A DNA stretch of 22,878 nucleotides from an uncultured Collinsella sp. (GCA_902465105.1 CABQLM010000030.1:1-22878), one strand, 5' to 3'; counted from the stretch's first letter, positions 15,829 to 22,878 are shown. Made by a program: numbers and translations. Notes: generated from the sequence alone by a model not told the origin.

Positions 15829-16629
15829 ATGGCAGCACGTGCGGACAACGTTTCGCGTGTCGACCATGATGGGGTTACGTTGGTGGAGGGCGCGACGCAC
15901 GACGTCCGCTTTGCCTTCACCGAGCGCACCGGTGGTGTTTCCGAAGATGCGTACTCCTCACTCAATCTGGGCACGCATGTTGGCGATGATCCCTTTGCCG
16001 TTCAAGAAAACCGTCGCCGCGTACTCGTGGCCATGGGGGCTGCCGAGTGCGAGCACAACCTGCTTGTTCCCAATCAGGTACACGGTGACCATGTCGTGAC
16101 GGTGACCTCGAACGGTGCCGATGATCTCGAGAACATTCGCGAGCAGATTGCCGAGGGCTGCGATGCCATCGTCTGCACGGCCCGCGAGGTACCCGTGATG
16201 CTCTGCTTTGCCGATTGCGTTCCCGTGGTGCTGGTGGCTCCCGGCGGCTTTGCCGTGGTGCACTCTGGCTGGAAGGGCACGATTGCGCGCATTTCCGCCA
16301 AGGCGTGCCAAGCGCTCTGTGAGGCGGCTGGCTGCAAGCCGGACGACATCTCTGCCTACATTGGGCCCCATATCCTGGGCGACGAGTACGAGGTGTCCCA
16401 AGAACTTATGGATCGCTTTGCCGCCGAGTTCGTGTGCATCGATGCTACCGCTTCCCGTATGCTCGATCTTTCCGCCGCCATTCGCGAGGCACTGATGGAC
16501 GTCGGCGTCGAGGCGAGCAGCATTGTGGACACCAAGCTTTCTACCGTTCGTCAGAACGACCGCTTTTATTCCTACCGCAACGAGGGTGGCACCTGCGGGC
16601 GCCATGCAGCGATCGGCGTGATGCTATGA
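15829..16629 (+). CDS. pgeF: PgeF/YlmD, laccase-domain purine nucleoside phosphorylase
   Basis: Members of this family (YfiH, YlmD, PgeF, FAMIN-like) are zinc enzymes that phosphorolyse purine nucleosides; E. coli YfiH also edits peptidoglycan precursors carrying L-Ser. The 266 residues show RTGGVS and SLNLGTHVGDD near the N-terminus, QVHG with His85, CFADC with Cys130, HSGWKG with His145 (the three metal ligands), GPHILGDEYEVS and the ending FYSYRNEGGTCGRHAAIG. The start at 15829 has AGGAGG 7 nt upstream; a longer frame from 15763 lacks one. In many Gram-positive genomes this gene (ylmD) follows ftsZ and precedes ylmE. Here its stop overlaps the pstS start in ATGA. Which substrate matters in this organism cannot be told. 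Confidence 0.93.
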   Translation: MAARADNVSRVDHDGVTLVEGATHDVRFAFTERTGGVSEDAYSSLNLGTHVGDDPFAVQENRRRVLVAMGAAECEHNLLVPNQVHGDHVVTVTSNGADDLENIREQIAEGCDAIVCTAREVPVMLCFADCVPVVLVAPGGFAVVHSGWKGTIARISAKACQALCEAAGCKPDDISAYIGPHILGDEYEVSQELMDRFAAEFVCIDATASRMLDLSAAIREALMDVGVEASSIVDTKLSTVRQNDRFYSYRNEGGTCGRHAAIGVML

Positions 16630-17462
16630 GAAAGATCGCATCAGTCCTGAGCGCGGCAGTGCTCACGCTCACGCTGTGCGCCTGCTCCTCGGGATCTTCT
16701 ACGTCTTCTATCACCGTGGCTGGCTCGACCACGTGCCTTCCCATTGCCGAGATCGCGGCCGAGGGCTTTAAGGAAGAGACCGGCACCGACGTGCTCGTCT
16801 CTGGCTTGGGCTCCTCTGCCGGCATCGAGGCCGTCAGCGCCGGCACCGCTGATATCGCCAGCTCCTCCCGTAGCCTTAATGCCGACGAACAAGACCTGGG
16901 CCTGACCCCGATCGTAATCGCGCACGACGGCATTGCGGTCATCGTGAACGACGACAACCCGGTCGGCAACCTCTCGACCGAGCAGCTTCGCGATATCTAC
17001 GCCGGCAAGATCACCAACTGGAAAGAGGTCGGTGGCGAGGACCTGAAGATTCAGGTCATCAACCGCGATGAGGCGTCCGGCACGCGCGAGGCCTTCCGTA
17101 CCATCGTGATGGACGGCACGCTGTTCGATCGTCGCTCGGCTGTTCTTTCAGGCACGGGTCAGGTGCGCGATGTCGTGTCCCGCTCGCGTGGCGCCATTGG
17201 CTACATCTCGCTGGGTTTTGTCGAGAGCCTTAACGCCAAGACCTCGGTCAAAGCCGTTTCGGTCAACCATGTCGAGGCGTCCGAGAAGACAGTCGCAAGT
17301 GGCGGCTATCCCATCTCGCGCGACCTTTACTTCTTTGTGAAGGGCACGCCTTCGCAGCAGGCGCAGGACTACATTGACTATGTGACGTCCGAGAAGATGG
17401 ACAAGCAGATTCGCGAGGCGGGCTTTATTCCCGTCACCAACGACGGAAAGGGGAGTGAGTAG
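16626..17462 (+). CDS. pstS: PstS, phosphate-binding lipoprotein of the Pst ABC transporter
   Basis: PstS captures phosphate outside the cell and hands it to PstC/PstA. The 278-residue precursor has a lipoprotein signal peptide (MRKIASVL..., hydrophobic to residue 17) with a lipobox LCAC, giving lipidated Cys20. Phosphate-contact motifs are GSTT (33-36), SGLGSSAGI (59-67), TADIASSSR (74-82) and RDEASGTRE (147-155). The length matches the short Gram-positive PstS group. The start ATG overlaps the pgeF stop (ATGA) and has no good ribosome site, so it is probably translated by coupling with pgeF. pstC, pstA, pstB and phoU follow in the standard order. Confidence 0.95.
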   Translation: MRKIASVLSAAVLTLTLCACSSGSSTSSITVAGSTTCLPIAEIAAEGFKEETGTDVLVSGLGSSAGIEAVSAGTADIASSSRSLNADEQDLGLTPIVIAHDGIAVIVNDDNPVGNLSTEQLRDIYAGKITNWKEVGGEDLKIQVINRDEASGTREAFRTIVMDGTLFDRRSAVLSGTGQVRDVVSRSRGAIGYISLGFVESLNAKTSVKAVSVNHVEASEKTVASGGYPISRDLYFFVKGTPSQQAQDYIDYVTSEKMDKQIREAGFIPVTNDGKGSE

Positions 17463-17463
17463 C

Positions 17464-18390
17464 GTGGAAGCACAGGGAGCCCCCCAGACTGAACAGACGA
17501 CTCAGGCGCCCAAAAAGCGTGAGTTGGCATTGGTGTCGCGCAGCACGTATCTCAAGGAGAAGGCGCTGCAGTGGATTTTCTTTGCCTGCGCGTTCTTGGC
17601 GGTCGTCACCGTCATCCTGATTTTTGTCTTTACCACGTACTCGGCGCTGCCCGTCTTTACTGACATCGGTCTGGCTGACTTCTTTAGCTTTACGTGGGCG
17701 CCCTCTGAGGGCCACTACGGCATCATGTCGCTGCTGGCGGGCTCTGGCCTGGTGACGGTCGGTGCGCTCGCCATGGGTGTGCCCCTGGGTGTGGGCACGG
17801 CCGTGTATCTGGTCGAGATCGCCGGCAAGCGCGTGCGCAAACTCATCAGCCCTGCCGTCGACTTGCTAGCGGGCATCCCTTCCATCATTTACGGCTTCTT
17901 CGGCATGATCATCATTCGCCCGTTTATCGCGCAGTTGACCGGTGGTCTTGGCTTTGGCGCGCTGACGGCATGGTTCGTCCTCGCCATCATGATCGTTCCC
18001 ACCATCACCACGCTCACCATCGATGCACTCAATTCCATCCCCATGGGCATTCGCGAGGCGTCCTACGCCATGGGAGCCACCAAGTGGCAAACCATCTACA
18101 AGGTCGTGCTACCTGCCGCTAAATTGGGCATTGTGGACGCGATCGTTTTGGGCATGGGTCGCGCCATCGGTGAGACCATGGCCGTGCTCATGGTCGTGGG
18201 CAACGCGCCAGTCATCCCGGACAGCATTTCGAGTCCCATCTCGACGCTTACGAGTCAGATCGCGCTCGACATGAGCTATTCCTCGGGCCTCCACCGTTCC
18301 GCTCTGTTTGGCATGGGCGTGGTCCTGTTTATCATCTCCGCCGCGCTGGTGGGTATTGTCCGTCTGATCTCCAAGAAGAAGAGGGGGTAG
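17464..18390 (+). CDS. pstC: PstC, phosphate ABC transporter permease
   Basis: PstC is one of the two membrane subunits of the phosphate importer. The 308 residues have a basic cytoplasmic N-tail, six predicted membrane helices and the permease EAA loop IREASYAMGATKWQTIYKVVLP (about 195-217) that contacts PstB, followed by GMGRAIGETMAVLMVVGN, typical of PstC. It ends in a basic KKKRG. GTG 17464 is chosen since GGGGAG is 8 nt upstream; another GTG at 17455 sits within that ribosome site. The start is one base after the pstS stop. Confidence 0.95.
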   Translation: MEAQGAPQTEQTTQAPKKRELALVSRSTYLKEKALQWIFFACAFLAVVTVILIFVFTTYSALPVFTDIGLADFFSFTWAPSEGHYGIMSLLAGSGLVTVGALAMGVPLGVGTAVYLVEIAGKRVRKLISPAVDLLAGIPSIIYGFFGMIIIRPFIAQLTGGLGFGALTAWFVLAIMIVPTITTLTIDALNSIPMGIREASYAMGATKWQTIYKVVLPAAKLGIVDAIVLGMGRAIGETMAVLMVVGNAPVIPDSISSPISTLTSQIALDMSYSSGLHRSALFGMGVVLFIISAALVGIVRLISKKKRG

Positions 18391-18393
18391 GCT

Positions 18394-19299
18394 ATGTCCG
18401 ATTTTGTTGACACGACGGTCGATACGACCTCGTCGCGCGAGCGCATCAAGCGTGCCCTTTCCCACGGCAAGAAGGGCCGCATCAATAAGGACCTGTCCAA
18501 CAAGATCATGCTCGGCGTGTTTCGCGCAGCGGCCTACATTACCACGCTGGTGCTGGTCGCCATCATCGCCTATGTGGTCGTCAACGGTCTGCCTCACATT
18601 TCGCTCGACTTTATCTTTGGCTGGCCGCAGGGCGTAAACGCCGAGGGCGGTATTTGGCCCACGATCGTCTCGACCGTCTACGTGACGGCGCTCGCCATGC
18701 TCATCTGCACGCCTATTGCCGTCTTGGCTGCGGTCTATCTTGCTGAGTACGCCAAGCAGGGCAAGGTTGTCGACATCATCCGCTATGCTGCCGATGCCCT
18801 GGCCTCGGTGCCCTCCATTGTTATGGGCCTCTTTGGCTACGCCTTGTTTGTTGAGGCCATGGGCCTGGGCCTTTCGATGGTCTCGGCTGCCCTGGCGCTC
18901 GCGCTCCTGATGTTACCCATCGTCATGCGTACCACCGAGGAGGCAATCCGCGCCGTTCCGCGCTATATCCGTTGGGGCGCATATGGCCTGGGCGCCACCA
19001 AGTGGCAGGTCGTCTCCAAGATCGTTCTTCCTTCGGCCTTTGGCCGCATCGCCACCGGCATCGTGCTTGCCATCGGCCGCGCCATCGGCGAGACCGCCGT
19101 GGTGCTGTACACCATGGGCCAGGCCATCAACCTGCCTATTTCGCCGCTCGATTCTGGTCGTCCCATGACCGTTCACCTTTATCTGCTTGCCAATGACGGC
19201 ATCAACATGAACGCAGCCTACGGCACCGCGCTTTTGCTGATGGCGATTATTCTGGCCTTCAACCTGTTTGCGCGTTATCTGTCGCACAAACGCCGCTAG
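18394..19299 (+). CDS. pstA: PstA, phosphate ABC transporter permease
   Basis: PstA pairs with PstC to form the membrane channel. The 301 residues have about 45 cytoplasmic residues, six membrane helices and an EAA loop, PRYIRWGAYGLGATKWQVV, from about residue 188, followed by AIGRAIGETAVVLYTMGQA. The ending NLFARYLSHKRR is basic. A GGGGG-containing ribosome site overlaps the end of pstC, whose stop is 3 nt before this start. PstC is the only close alternative, but the operon order and the AVVLYTMG segment favour PstA. Confidence 0.95.
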   Translation: MSDFVDTTVDTTSSRERIKRALSHGKKGRINKDLSNKIMLGVFRAAAYITTLVLVAIIAYVVVNGLPHISLDFIFGWPQGVNAEGGIWPTIVSTVYVTALAMLICTPIAVLAAVYLAEYAKQGKVVDIIRYAADALASVPSIVMGLFGYALFVEAMGLGLSMVSAALALALLMLPIVMRTTEEAIRAVPRYIRWGAYGLGATKWQVVSKIVLPSAFGRIATGIVLAIGRAIGETAVVLYTMGQAINLPISPLDSGRPMTVHLYLLANDGINMNAAYGTALLLMAIILAFNLFARYLSHKRR

Positions 19300-19311
19300 T
19301 TAAGGAGTCCC

Positions 19312-20115
19312 ATGTCCGTCTATCAGTCCGCTCCCACGCCGGAGCAAGCGGCCATCACGGCCAAGGATTTCAACTTTTGGTACGGTGACTTTCATGCGCT
19401 GACAGGGCTCGACCTCAACATCGCCAAAAACGCCATCACCTCGTTTATCGGTCCTTCGGGTTGCGGCAAATCGACGTTTTTGCGCTGCATCAACCGTATG
19501 AACGACCTTATCGAGGGCACCCGCATCGAGGGCACCATGACACTCGACGGCAATGATATCTATGCCGAGGGCGTCGATCCGGTCGACCTTCGCCGCCGCG
19601 TGGGCATGATTTTTCAGCAGCCCAACCCGTTTCCCAAATCCATCTACGAGAATGTCGCTTTTGGCCCTCGTCTGCAGGGCGTGACTAGCAAAAGCGACCT
19701 CGATGACATCGTGGAAGAATCGCTCAAGCGCGCCAACCTCTGGAAAGAGGTATCCAATCAGCTCAACAAGGATGGTTTGGCGCTCTCGGGCGGTCAACAG
19801 CAGCGTCTGTGCATCGCGCGCGTGCTTGCGGTGCAGCCCGATGTCCTTCTGATGGACGAGCCCTGCTCCGCCATCGACCCCACGTCCGTCTCTAAGGTCG
19901 AGGATCTGATGGCAGAGCTGGCGCCCGAGATGACGATCATCATCGTCACTCATTCAATGCAGCAGGCGGCTCGTATCAGCGACTACACCGCATTTTTCTT
20001 GCAAGAAGTTGCCGGCGAGCCCGCCACGCTCATCGAGTATGGTCAAACCGACGCGATCTTCACCAGCCCGGTGGACTCGCGGACGGAAGACTATATCACC
20101 GGCCGCTTTGGCTGA
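19312..20115 (+). CDS. pstB: PstB, phosphate ABC transporter ATPase
   Basis: PstB hydrolyses ATP to drive phosphate import. The 267 residues contain Walker [10 protein letters not shown] (47-55), the Q-loop [20 protein letters not shown] (101-120, with the PNPFP typical of PstB), signature LSGGQQQR (158-165), Walker B VLLMDE (178-183) and the H-loop His214 in [13 protein letters not shown]. The C-terminal [17 protein letters not shown] is also characteristic. AAGGAG is 4 nt upstream of the start, and pstA ends 12 nt before. All catalytic residues look intact. Confidence 0.97.
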   Translation: MSVYQSAPTPEQAAITAKDFNFWYGDFHALTGLDLNIAKNAITSFIGPSGCGKSTFLRCINRMNDLIEGTRIEGTMTLDGNDIYAEGVDPVDLRRRVGMIFQQPNPFPKSIYENVAFGPRLQGVTSKSDLDDIVEESLKRANLWKEVSNQLNKDGLALSGGQQQRLCIARVLAVQPDVLLMDEPCSAIDPTSVSKVEDLMAELAPEMTIIIVTHSMQQAARISDYTAFFLQEVAGEPATLIEYGQTDAIFTSPVDSRTEDYITGRFG

Positions 20116-20207
20116 TCGGTGCGACTAGTCCCAAACCGATTGGACCTGGTCCGGTGCGTATTCACTGTGCGGGTGGCATGACCGCACCCAACTGATTGGA
20201 GTGAACC
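20116..20207 (+). promoter_or_regulatory. pstB-phoU spacer with hairpins and two CCAA-TTGG elements
   Basis: This 92-bp gap is unusual in an otherwise tight operon. It holds CCAAACCGATTGG (20131-20143) and the similar CCAACTGATTGG (20188-20199), both interrupted palindromes about 57 bp apart. Between them are the palindrome GGACC-T-GGTCC (20142-20152) and a hairpin GTGCGG/CCGCAC (20167-20187). The second element overlaps the phoU ribosome site TTGGAG, so a protein or RNA structure here could set the level of PhoU apart from the transporter. No T-tract follows the hairpins, so they do not look like terminators. Confidence 0.45.
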
Positions 20208-21065
20208 ATGCGCAAACTGTTTTCCCGTCAGCTCATCGAGGCCCGTCACGAGATGCTGAGCATCTACGAGGCCGTTGATCTGGCCCTTCACGACGCCGTG
20301 AAGGCCTTTGTGACCGACGACCGCAAGCTCGCCACCAAGACCAAGAAGCGCACGCTTTCGATTGACGCGCGTTGCGCCAACTTGGAGGCCGTGTGCTACA
20401 ACCTGATCGCCACGCAGTCGCCGGTCGCCTCCGACTTCCGTTTGCTGCAGACGATCATCTACGTCGACTTTAACTTGCAGCGCATGACCGATAAGGTTCG
20501 CCAAATCTGCCGTGCCACGCGTCATATGGTCAAGGCCGATATCTCACTGCCCAAGGAGCTTGTCGGTACGGTCGAGGCCGAGGCCGAGGCCGTGTACCAG
20601 GTGCTGGGCTCCTCGCTTTCCGCGCTCGTCACCAACGACATGTCCATCATCTGCAACCTGGCCGTCGAGGATGAACCGGTGCACGCTGCCTACGAGAAGT
20701 TCTTCCGTACCTTCAATCGCATGGACACGGGCGAGTTTATGGACGACGATAGCAACTACGATGACCTCCGCCGCGCGATCATGGTTTCGCGCTATCTGGA
20801 TCGCATCGCGTCGATCTCCATCGATGCTGCTTGCCGTTTGACCTTTCTTTTGACCGGTCAGCGTATGAATGCCGGCGATATCGCCCGTACGGACGAGGAC
20901 GAGCTCGAGAGCATGCGCGTGCCTTCGGGCGAGGGCGTTATCATGAGGCCTGCCGTCGATGCACGCTATGTTGCCAAGGTACCCGCTAACGAGGTGAGCG
21001 AGGGTCTCCGCTACCTGCTGGATCATCTTGAGGACGAGGATGATGGCGAGGACGACGAGGAGTAG
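20208..21065 (+). CDS. phoU: PhoU-like regulator of phosphate uptake, with acidic C-terminal extension
   Basis: PhoU proteins are two three-helix bundles that restrain the Pst transporter and transmit phosphate status to PhoR. The N-terminal half has SPVASDFRLLQTI (71-83), a PhoU hallmark, and the first motif NLQRMTDKVRQI (89-100). The second motif is SRYLDRIASISIDA (194-207). Compared with the usual ERIGD, the first has Q for E and the second lacks the final D, so the metal-binding sites look degenerate. The 285 residues exceed the usual 215-240: after about residue 218 comes a 67-residue extension ending in LEDEDDGEDDEE. The start has GGAG 6 nt upstream. Position after pstB supports the call. 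No phoR/phoB pair lies in this window. Confidence 0.9.
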   Translation: MRKLFSRQLIEARHEMLSIYEAVDLALHDAVKAFVTDDRKLATKTKKRTLSIDARCANLEAVCYNLIATQSPVASDFRLLQTIIYVDFNLQRMTDKVRQICRATRHMVKADISLPKELVGTVEAEAEAVYQVLGSSLSALVTNDMSIICNLAVEDEPVHAAYEKFFRTFNRMDTGEFMDDDSNYDDLRRAIMVSRYLDRIASISIDAACRLTFLLTGQRMNAGDIARTDEDELESMRVPSGEGVIMRPAVDARYVAKVPANEVSEGLRYLLDHLEDEDDGEDDEE

Positions 21066-21104
21066 GACAGGCTCCGTTCGTCGAAAGATTGTAAATACCT
21101 AAGT

Positions 21105-21134
21105 GAGCGCGGCCTTGCACATGCAGGCGCGCTC
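21105..21134 (+). terminator. GC-rich hairpin after phoU, possible terminator
   Basis: GAGCGC, GCC and TGC (21105-21118) pair with GCA, GGC and GCGCTC (21123-21134) to form a 12-bp stem with two single-base bulges and an ACAT loop. It is followed by TTGCGTT, a poor T-tract. It lies 40 bp after the phoU stop and could end the pst transcript, or act only as a 3'-stabilising or attenuating hairpin. Confidence 0.45.
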
Positions 21135-21163
21135 TTGCGTTAGCATGGGACTACTTGTATGGC
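21135..21163 (+). promoter_or_regulatory. Weak candidate promoter for yggS-sepF-yggT
   Basis: TTGCGT (21135-21140) and TATGGC (21158-21163) are 17 bp apart and lie between the phoU hairpin and yggS. Each matches the consensus at only three of six positions, so this is a candidate only. Confidence 0.25.
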
Positions 21164-21184
21164 TGTTAGCGGAGGCGATTGGCA

Positions 21185-21922
21185 ATGGATAATTATTTGG
21201 ACGTGATGCGCGCTCGCCGCGAGCAGATACTTGAGCGTTTTTATGCGGCGCTCGATCGTGCCGGGAGGCCCCGCGATGCCGCGCGTCTGATTGCCGTATC
21301 CAAGACCGTTGGCGTCGATGAGACCATCGCGGCCATCCAGGCGGGGTATCGCCATTTTGCCGAGAACCGTCCGCAAGAGCTTGTTCGTAAGCTTGCGGGA
21401 CTGGCGGAGCATCCGGAGCTGCCCGAGGTGCGCTTCGATATGATCGGCAATCTTCAGACCAACAAGATTAACGCGGTATTGGGCTCGGCCGAGCTGATTC
21501 ATTCGGTGGGATCGCTTCATCTGGCGCAGGCGATCTCGAGCCGTGCCGTCCGCAAAATCGAAGCGGGCGAGCTCGCCGCCCCCCAACAGGTACTGATCGA
21601 GGTTAACGTGAGTGGCGAGGAGTCCAAGGGCGGCTTTTCGCCCGATGAGATTCGTGGCGTTGCCGGCGAGCTTGTGGAACTTGAGGGAATTTGTGTGCAG
21701 GGGCTTATGACTATGGCGCCCCGGGGGAACAAGGATGTGGCACGACGGACTTTTGCAGGGCTGCGCGAGCTGAGGGATGAGTTGGAGTCGCTTCATCCTG
21801 ATCTACATCTTCATGAGCTATCCTGCGGCATGAGCGAAGATTTTGAGGTTGCCCTTGAGGAGGGCTCCACGCTTGTTCGCCTGGGCAGGGTAGTATTTAG
21901 CCCGGAGTTTGCAGTAAAATGA
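21185..21922 (+). CDS. yggS: YggS/YlmE family PLP-homeostasis protein
   Basis: This family (YggS, YlmE, PLPBP) is a single-domain type III-fold protein that binds pyridoxal phosphate without known catalysis and keeps PLP and amino-acid pools balanced. The 245 residues show the PLP lysine in IAVSK (Lys40), FAENRPQEL (usual FGENYxQE), DMIGNLQTNK (usual HxIGxLQxNK), EVNVSGEESKGGF, GLMTMAP and LSCGMSEDFEVALEEGSTLVRLGRVVF. ATG 21185 has GGAGG 9 nt upstream; an in-frame TTG at 21179 is too close to that site. In Gram-positive genomes ylmE usually follows ylmD directly and precedes sepF; here pst-phoU lies in between. Confidence 0.94.
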   Translation: MDNYLDVMRARREQILERFYAALDRAGRPRDAARLIAVSKTVGVDETIAAIQAGYRHFAENRPQELVRKLAGLAEHPELPEVRFDMIGNLQTNKINAVLGSAELIHSVGSLHLAQAISSRAVRKIEAGELAAPQQVLIEVNVSGEESKGGFSPDEIRGVAGELVELEGICVQGLMTMAPRGNKDVARRTFAGLRELRDELESLHPDLHLHELSCGMSEDFEVALEEGSTLVRLGRVVFSPEFAVK

Positions 21923-21982
21923 GGGCTTGAAGTGCGCACAGATTCCTGGAGCGCCTGCACTAAACCGTGAGAGGATACAACC

Positions 21983-22708
21983 ATGGGCTTCCTTGACGAG
22001 ATTAAAAATAAGATACATCTGGGTGGACAACAGGGTTACGGCCAGGATTACGATCAAGATGACGACTACGGCTACGATGACGGCTACGACGATGGCTATC
22101 AGGCCGGCGGATATGGCGCTGCTTCGGGTGATGGTTTTTACACTCAGGATGAACCGACCAATGGCCTGTTGGGCCAGACCCGCCGCGGCGAGGCAGAGTC
22201 GGTTGCCGTGTACACGCGTTCCGGTCAACTTGTCGGCGATGACTCTCGTCACGCCACGACCTACAACCCGCCCTCTCGTTCTCAAGATGCATCGTCGGGC
22301 GCCTATCGTCCCGGCGCGTACGACACGCCGTCGAGCTATGCCGAGAGTGCCCGTGCTCGTGCGGCGGCGCCTGCTCCTGCTCCCGAGTCGAGCGGCGCCT
22401 CGACCTATGCGAGCAACATTATCAATGCTACGCCTCAGCTGCCTGCCTATGTCTTGCGTCCCGAGAGTTATGACGATGTCGAGACCGTAGTGCGTCGCGT
22501 GCGTACCAAGCAGCCTGTCGCGTTGATTTTTGTGGGCGTGCGTACTGAGGTCGCCAAACGTGTTCTGGATTTTAGCTATGGCTTTGCTTGCGGTCTGGGC
22601 GCTACGGTTAAAGAGGTTGGTGACCGTGTGTTTATGGTGCTGCCCGCCGGTTGCGAAATAAAGGATTCAGACCTTAAGAAGCTCCGTGCTGACGGCTACC
22701 TTAAGTAA
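21983..22708 (+). CDS. sepF: SepF, FtsZ membrane anchor
   Basis: SepF bundles and anchors FtsZ to the membrane and is the main anchor in bacteria without FtsA. The 241 residues begin with an amphipathic membrane-binding helix (MGFLDEIKNKIHLG, 1-14), then a Tyr/Asp/Gly-rich acidic stretch (19-44), a Ser/Pro/Ala linker to about 150, and the SepF domain (about 153-232: YVLRPESYDDVETVV, AKRVLDFSYGFACGLGATVKEVGDRVFMVLPAG). This is longer than the B. subtilis protein (about 150 residues), mainly through the linker. A GAGAGGA ribosome site precedes the start. It lies 60 nt after yggS in the usual ylmE-ylmF order. Confidence 0.93.
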   Translation: MGFLDEIKNKIHLGGQQGYGQDYDQDDDYGYDDGYDDGYQAGGYGAASGDGFYTQDEPTNGLLGQTRRGEAESVAVYTRSGQLVGDDSRHATTYNPPSRSQDASSGAYRPGAYDTPSSYAESARARAAAPAPAPESSGASTYASNIINATPQLPAYVLRPESYDDVETVVRRVRTKQPVALIFVGVRTEVAKRVLDFSYGFACGLGATVKEVGDRVFMVLPAGCEIKDSDLKKLRADGYLK

Positions 22709-22729
22709 AGACAAAGCGAGGAGAATCCT

Positions 22730-22878
22730 ATCAACATCTACACCATTATCCAGCTGATCAATACGCTGTTCAACTTTTACTCCACGCTCATCGTGGTTTA
22801 CTGCCTTATGACGTGGATCCCCATGAAGCAGGGCGGATTGCTGCAGGATATCGCTGCCGTCCTCGATAGCGTGTGCGG
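22730..22878 (+). CDS. YggT/YlmG family membrane protein, 5' part, apparent ATC start
   Basis: The open frame after sepF encodes NIYTIIQLINTLFNFY, then STLIVVYCLMTWIP and a short loop, matching the first membrane helix and the LMSWLP-type motif of YggT/YlmG proteins, small two-helix proteins encoded next to sepF. The gene runs off the window end. No ATG, GTG or TTG exists in this frame between the sepF stop and the helix. The codon where family members begin is ATC (22730), 6 nt after a strong GAGGAG (22718-22723). The first ATG (22790) would remove the helix. An ATC start or a sequence error is inferred; the frame is the same as that of sepF. Confidence 0.75.
   Translation, partial: MNIYTIIQLINTLFNFYSTLIVVYCLMTWIPMKQGGLLQDIAAVLDSVC

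Noticed and set aside
16434..16625. Extended frame upstream of pstS within pgeF
   Set aside because: The lipoprotein signal peptide begins at the ATG at 16626, so the upstream part is a reading-frame shadow of pgeF.
22040..22120. Possible tandem DNA repeat in the Tyr/Asp-rich start of sepF
   Set aside because: The repeated GAY/TAY codons reflect amino-acid bias; there is no fixed repeat unit at the DNA level.
21927..22490. A 187-codon + strand frame, rich in Arg, Met and Thr, overlapping sepF
   Set aside because: It is the out-of-frame reading of the low-complexity SepF linker, and no supporting ribosome site or motif was found.

Overview
The window is 22.9 kb of GC-rich DNA, almost entirely coding and all on the + strand. 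It holds a division and cell wall (dcw) cluster followed by a ylm-type division accessory cluster with a phosphate-uptake operon inside it. The likely source is an Actinomycetota bacterium, probably of the class Coriobacteriia (Collinsella-like). This is inferred from the GC-rich codon use, the absence of ftsA next to ftsZ, SepF as the likely FtsZ membrane anchor, and the gene order. I could not run a database search, so the species is not established.

Layout. Positions 1-112 carry a well-formed promoter overlaid with MraZ-box-like and inverted repeats. Positions 113-15612 hold mraZ, rsmH, an ftsL-like gene, a class B PBP (ftsI type), murF, mraY, murD, ftsW, murG, murC, murB, ftsQ and ftsZ, mostly with short gaps or overlaps. 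murE, normally between ftsI and murF, is missing, as are ftsA and ddl. A strong intrinsic terminator follows ftsZ (15637-15668). Next come pgeF (ylmD), then pstS-pstC-pstA-pstB-phoU (16626-21065), then yggS (ylmE), sepF (ylmF) and the start of a yggT-family gene (ylmG), cut by the window end. The pst-phoU block therefore sits between ylmD and ylmE, and pstS is joined to pgeF by an ATGA overlap.

How the genes work together. MurB, MurC, MurD and MurF build UDP-MurNAc-pentapeptide (MurE must come from elsewhere). MraY and MurG convert it to lipid II. FtsW and the PBP polymerise and crosslink it at the septum. FtsL and FtsQ help assemble and activate that complex. FtsZ forms the ring and SepF tethers it to the membrane. 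RsmH methylates 16S rRNA, and MraZ probably regulates the operon. PgeF is a purine nucleoside phosphorylase-type enzyme, YggS is a PLP-homeostasis protein, PstSCAB imports phosphate and PhoU controls the transporter.

Most notable points: the mraZ promoter with two copies of GGGGYGGTTCCCC and 10-bp-phased TGGGG boxes; the missing murE; the pst operon nested in the ylm cluster; a PhoU with degenerate metal-binding motifs and a long tail; paired CCAA-TTGG elements before phoU; an apparent ATC start codon for the yggT gene; and long Arg-rich cytoplasmic tails on the PBP, FtsW and FtsQ against an acidic Tyr/Asp-rich linker in SepF. No RNA genes, insertion sequences, CRISPR arrays or prophage genes were seen, and no gene-free stretch exceeds 300 bases.
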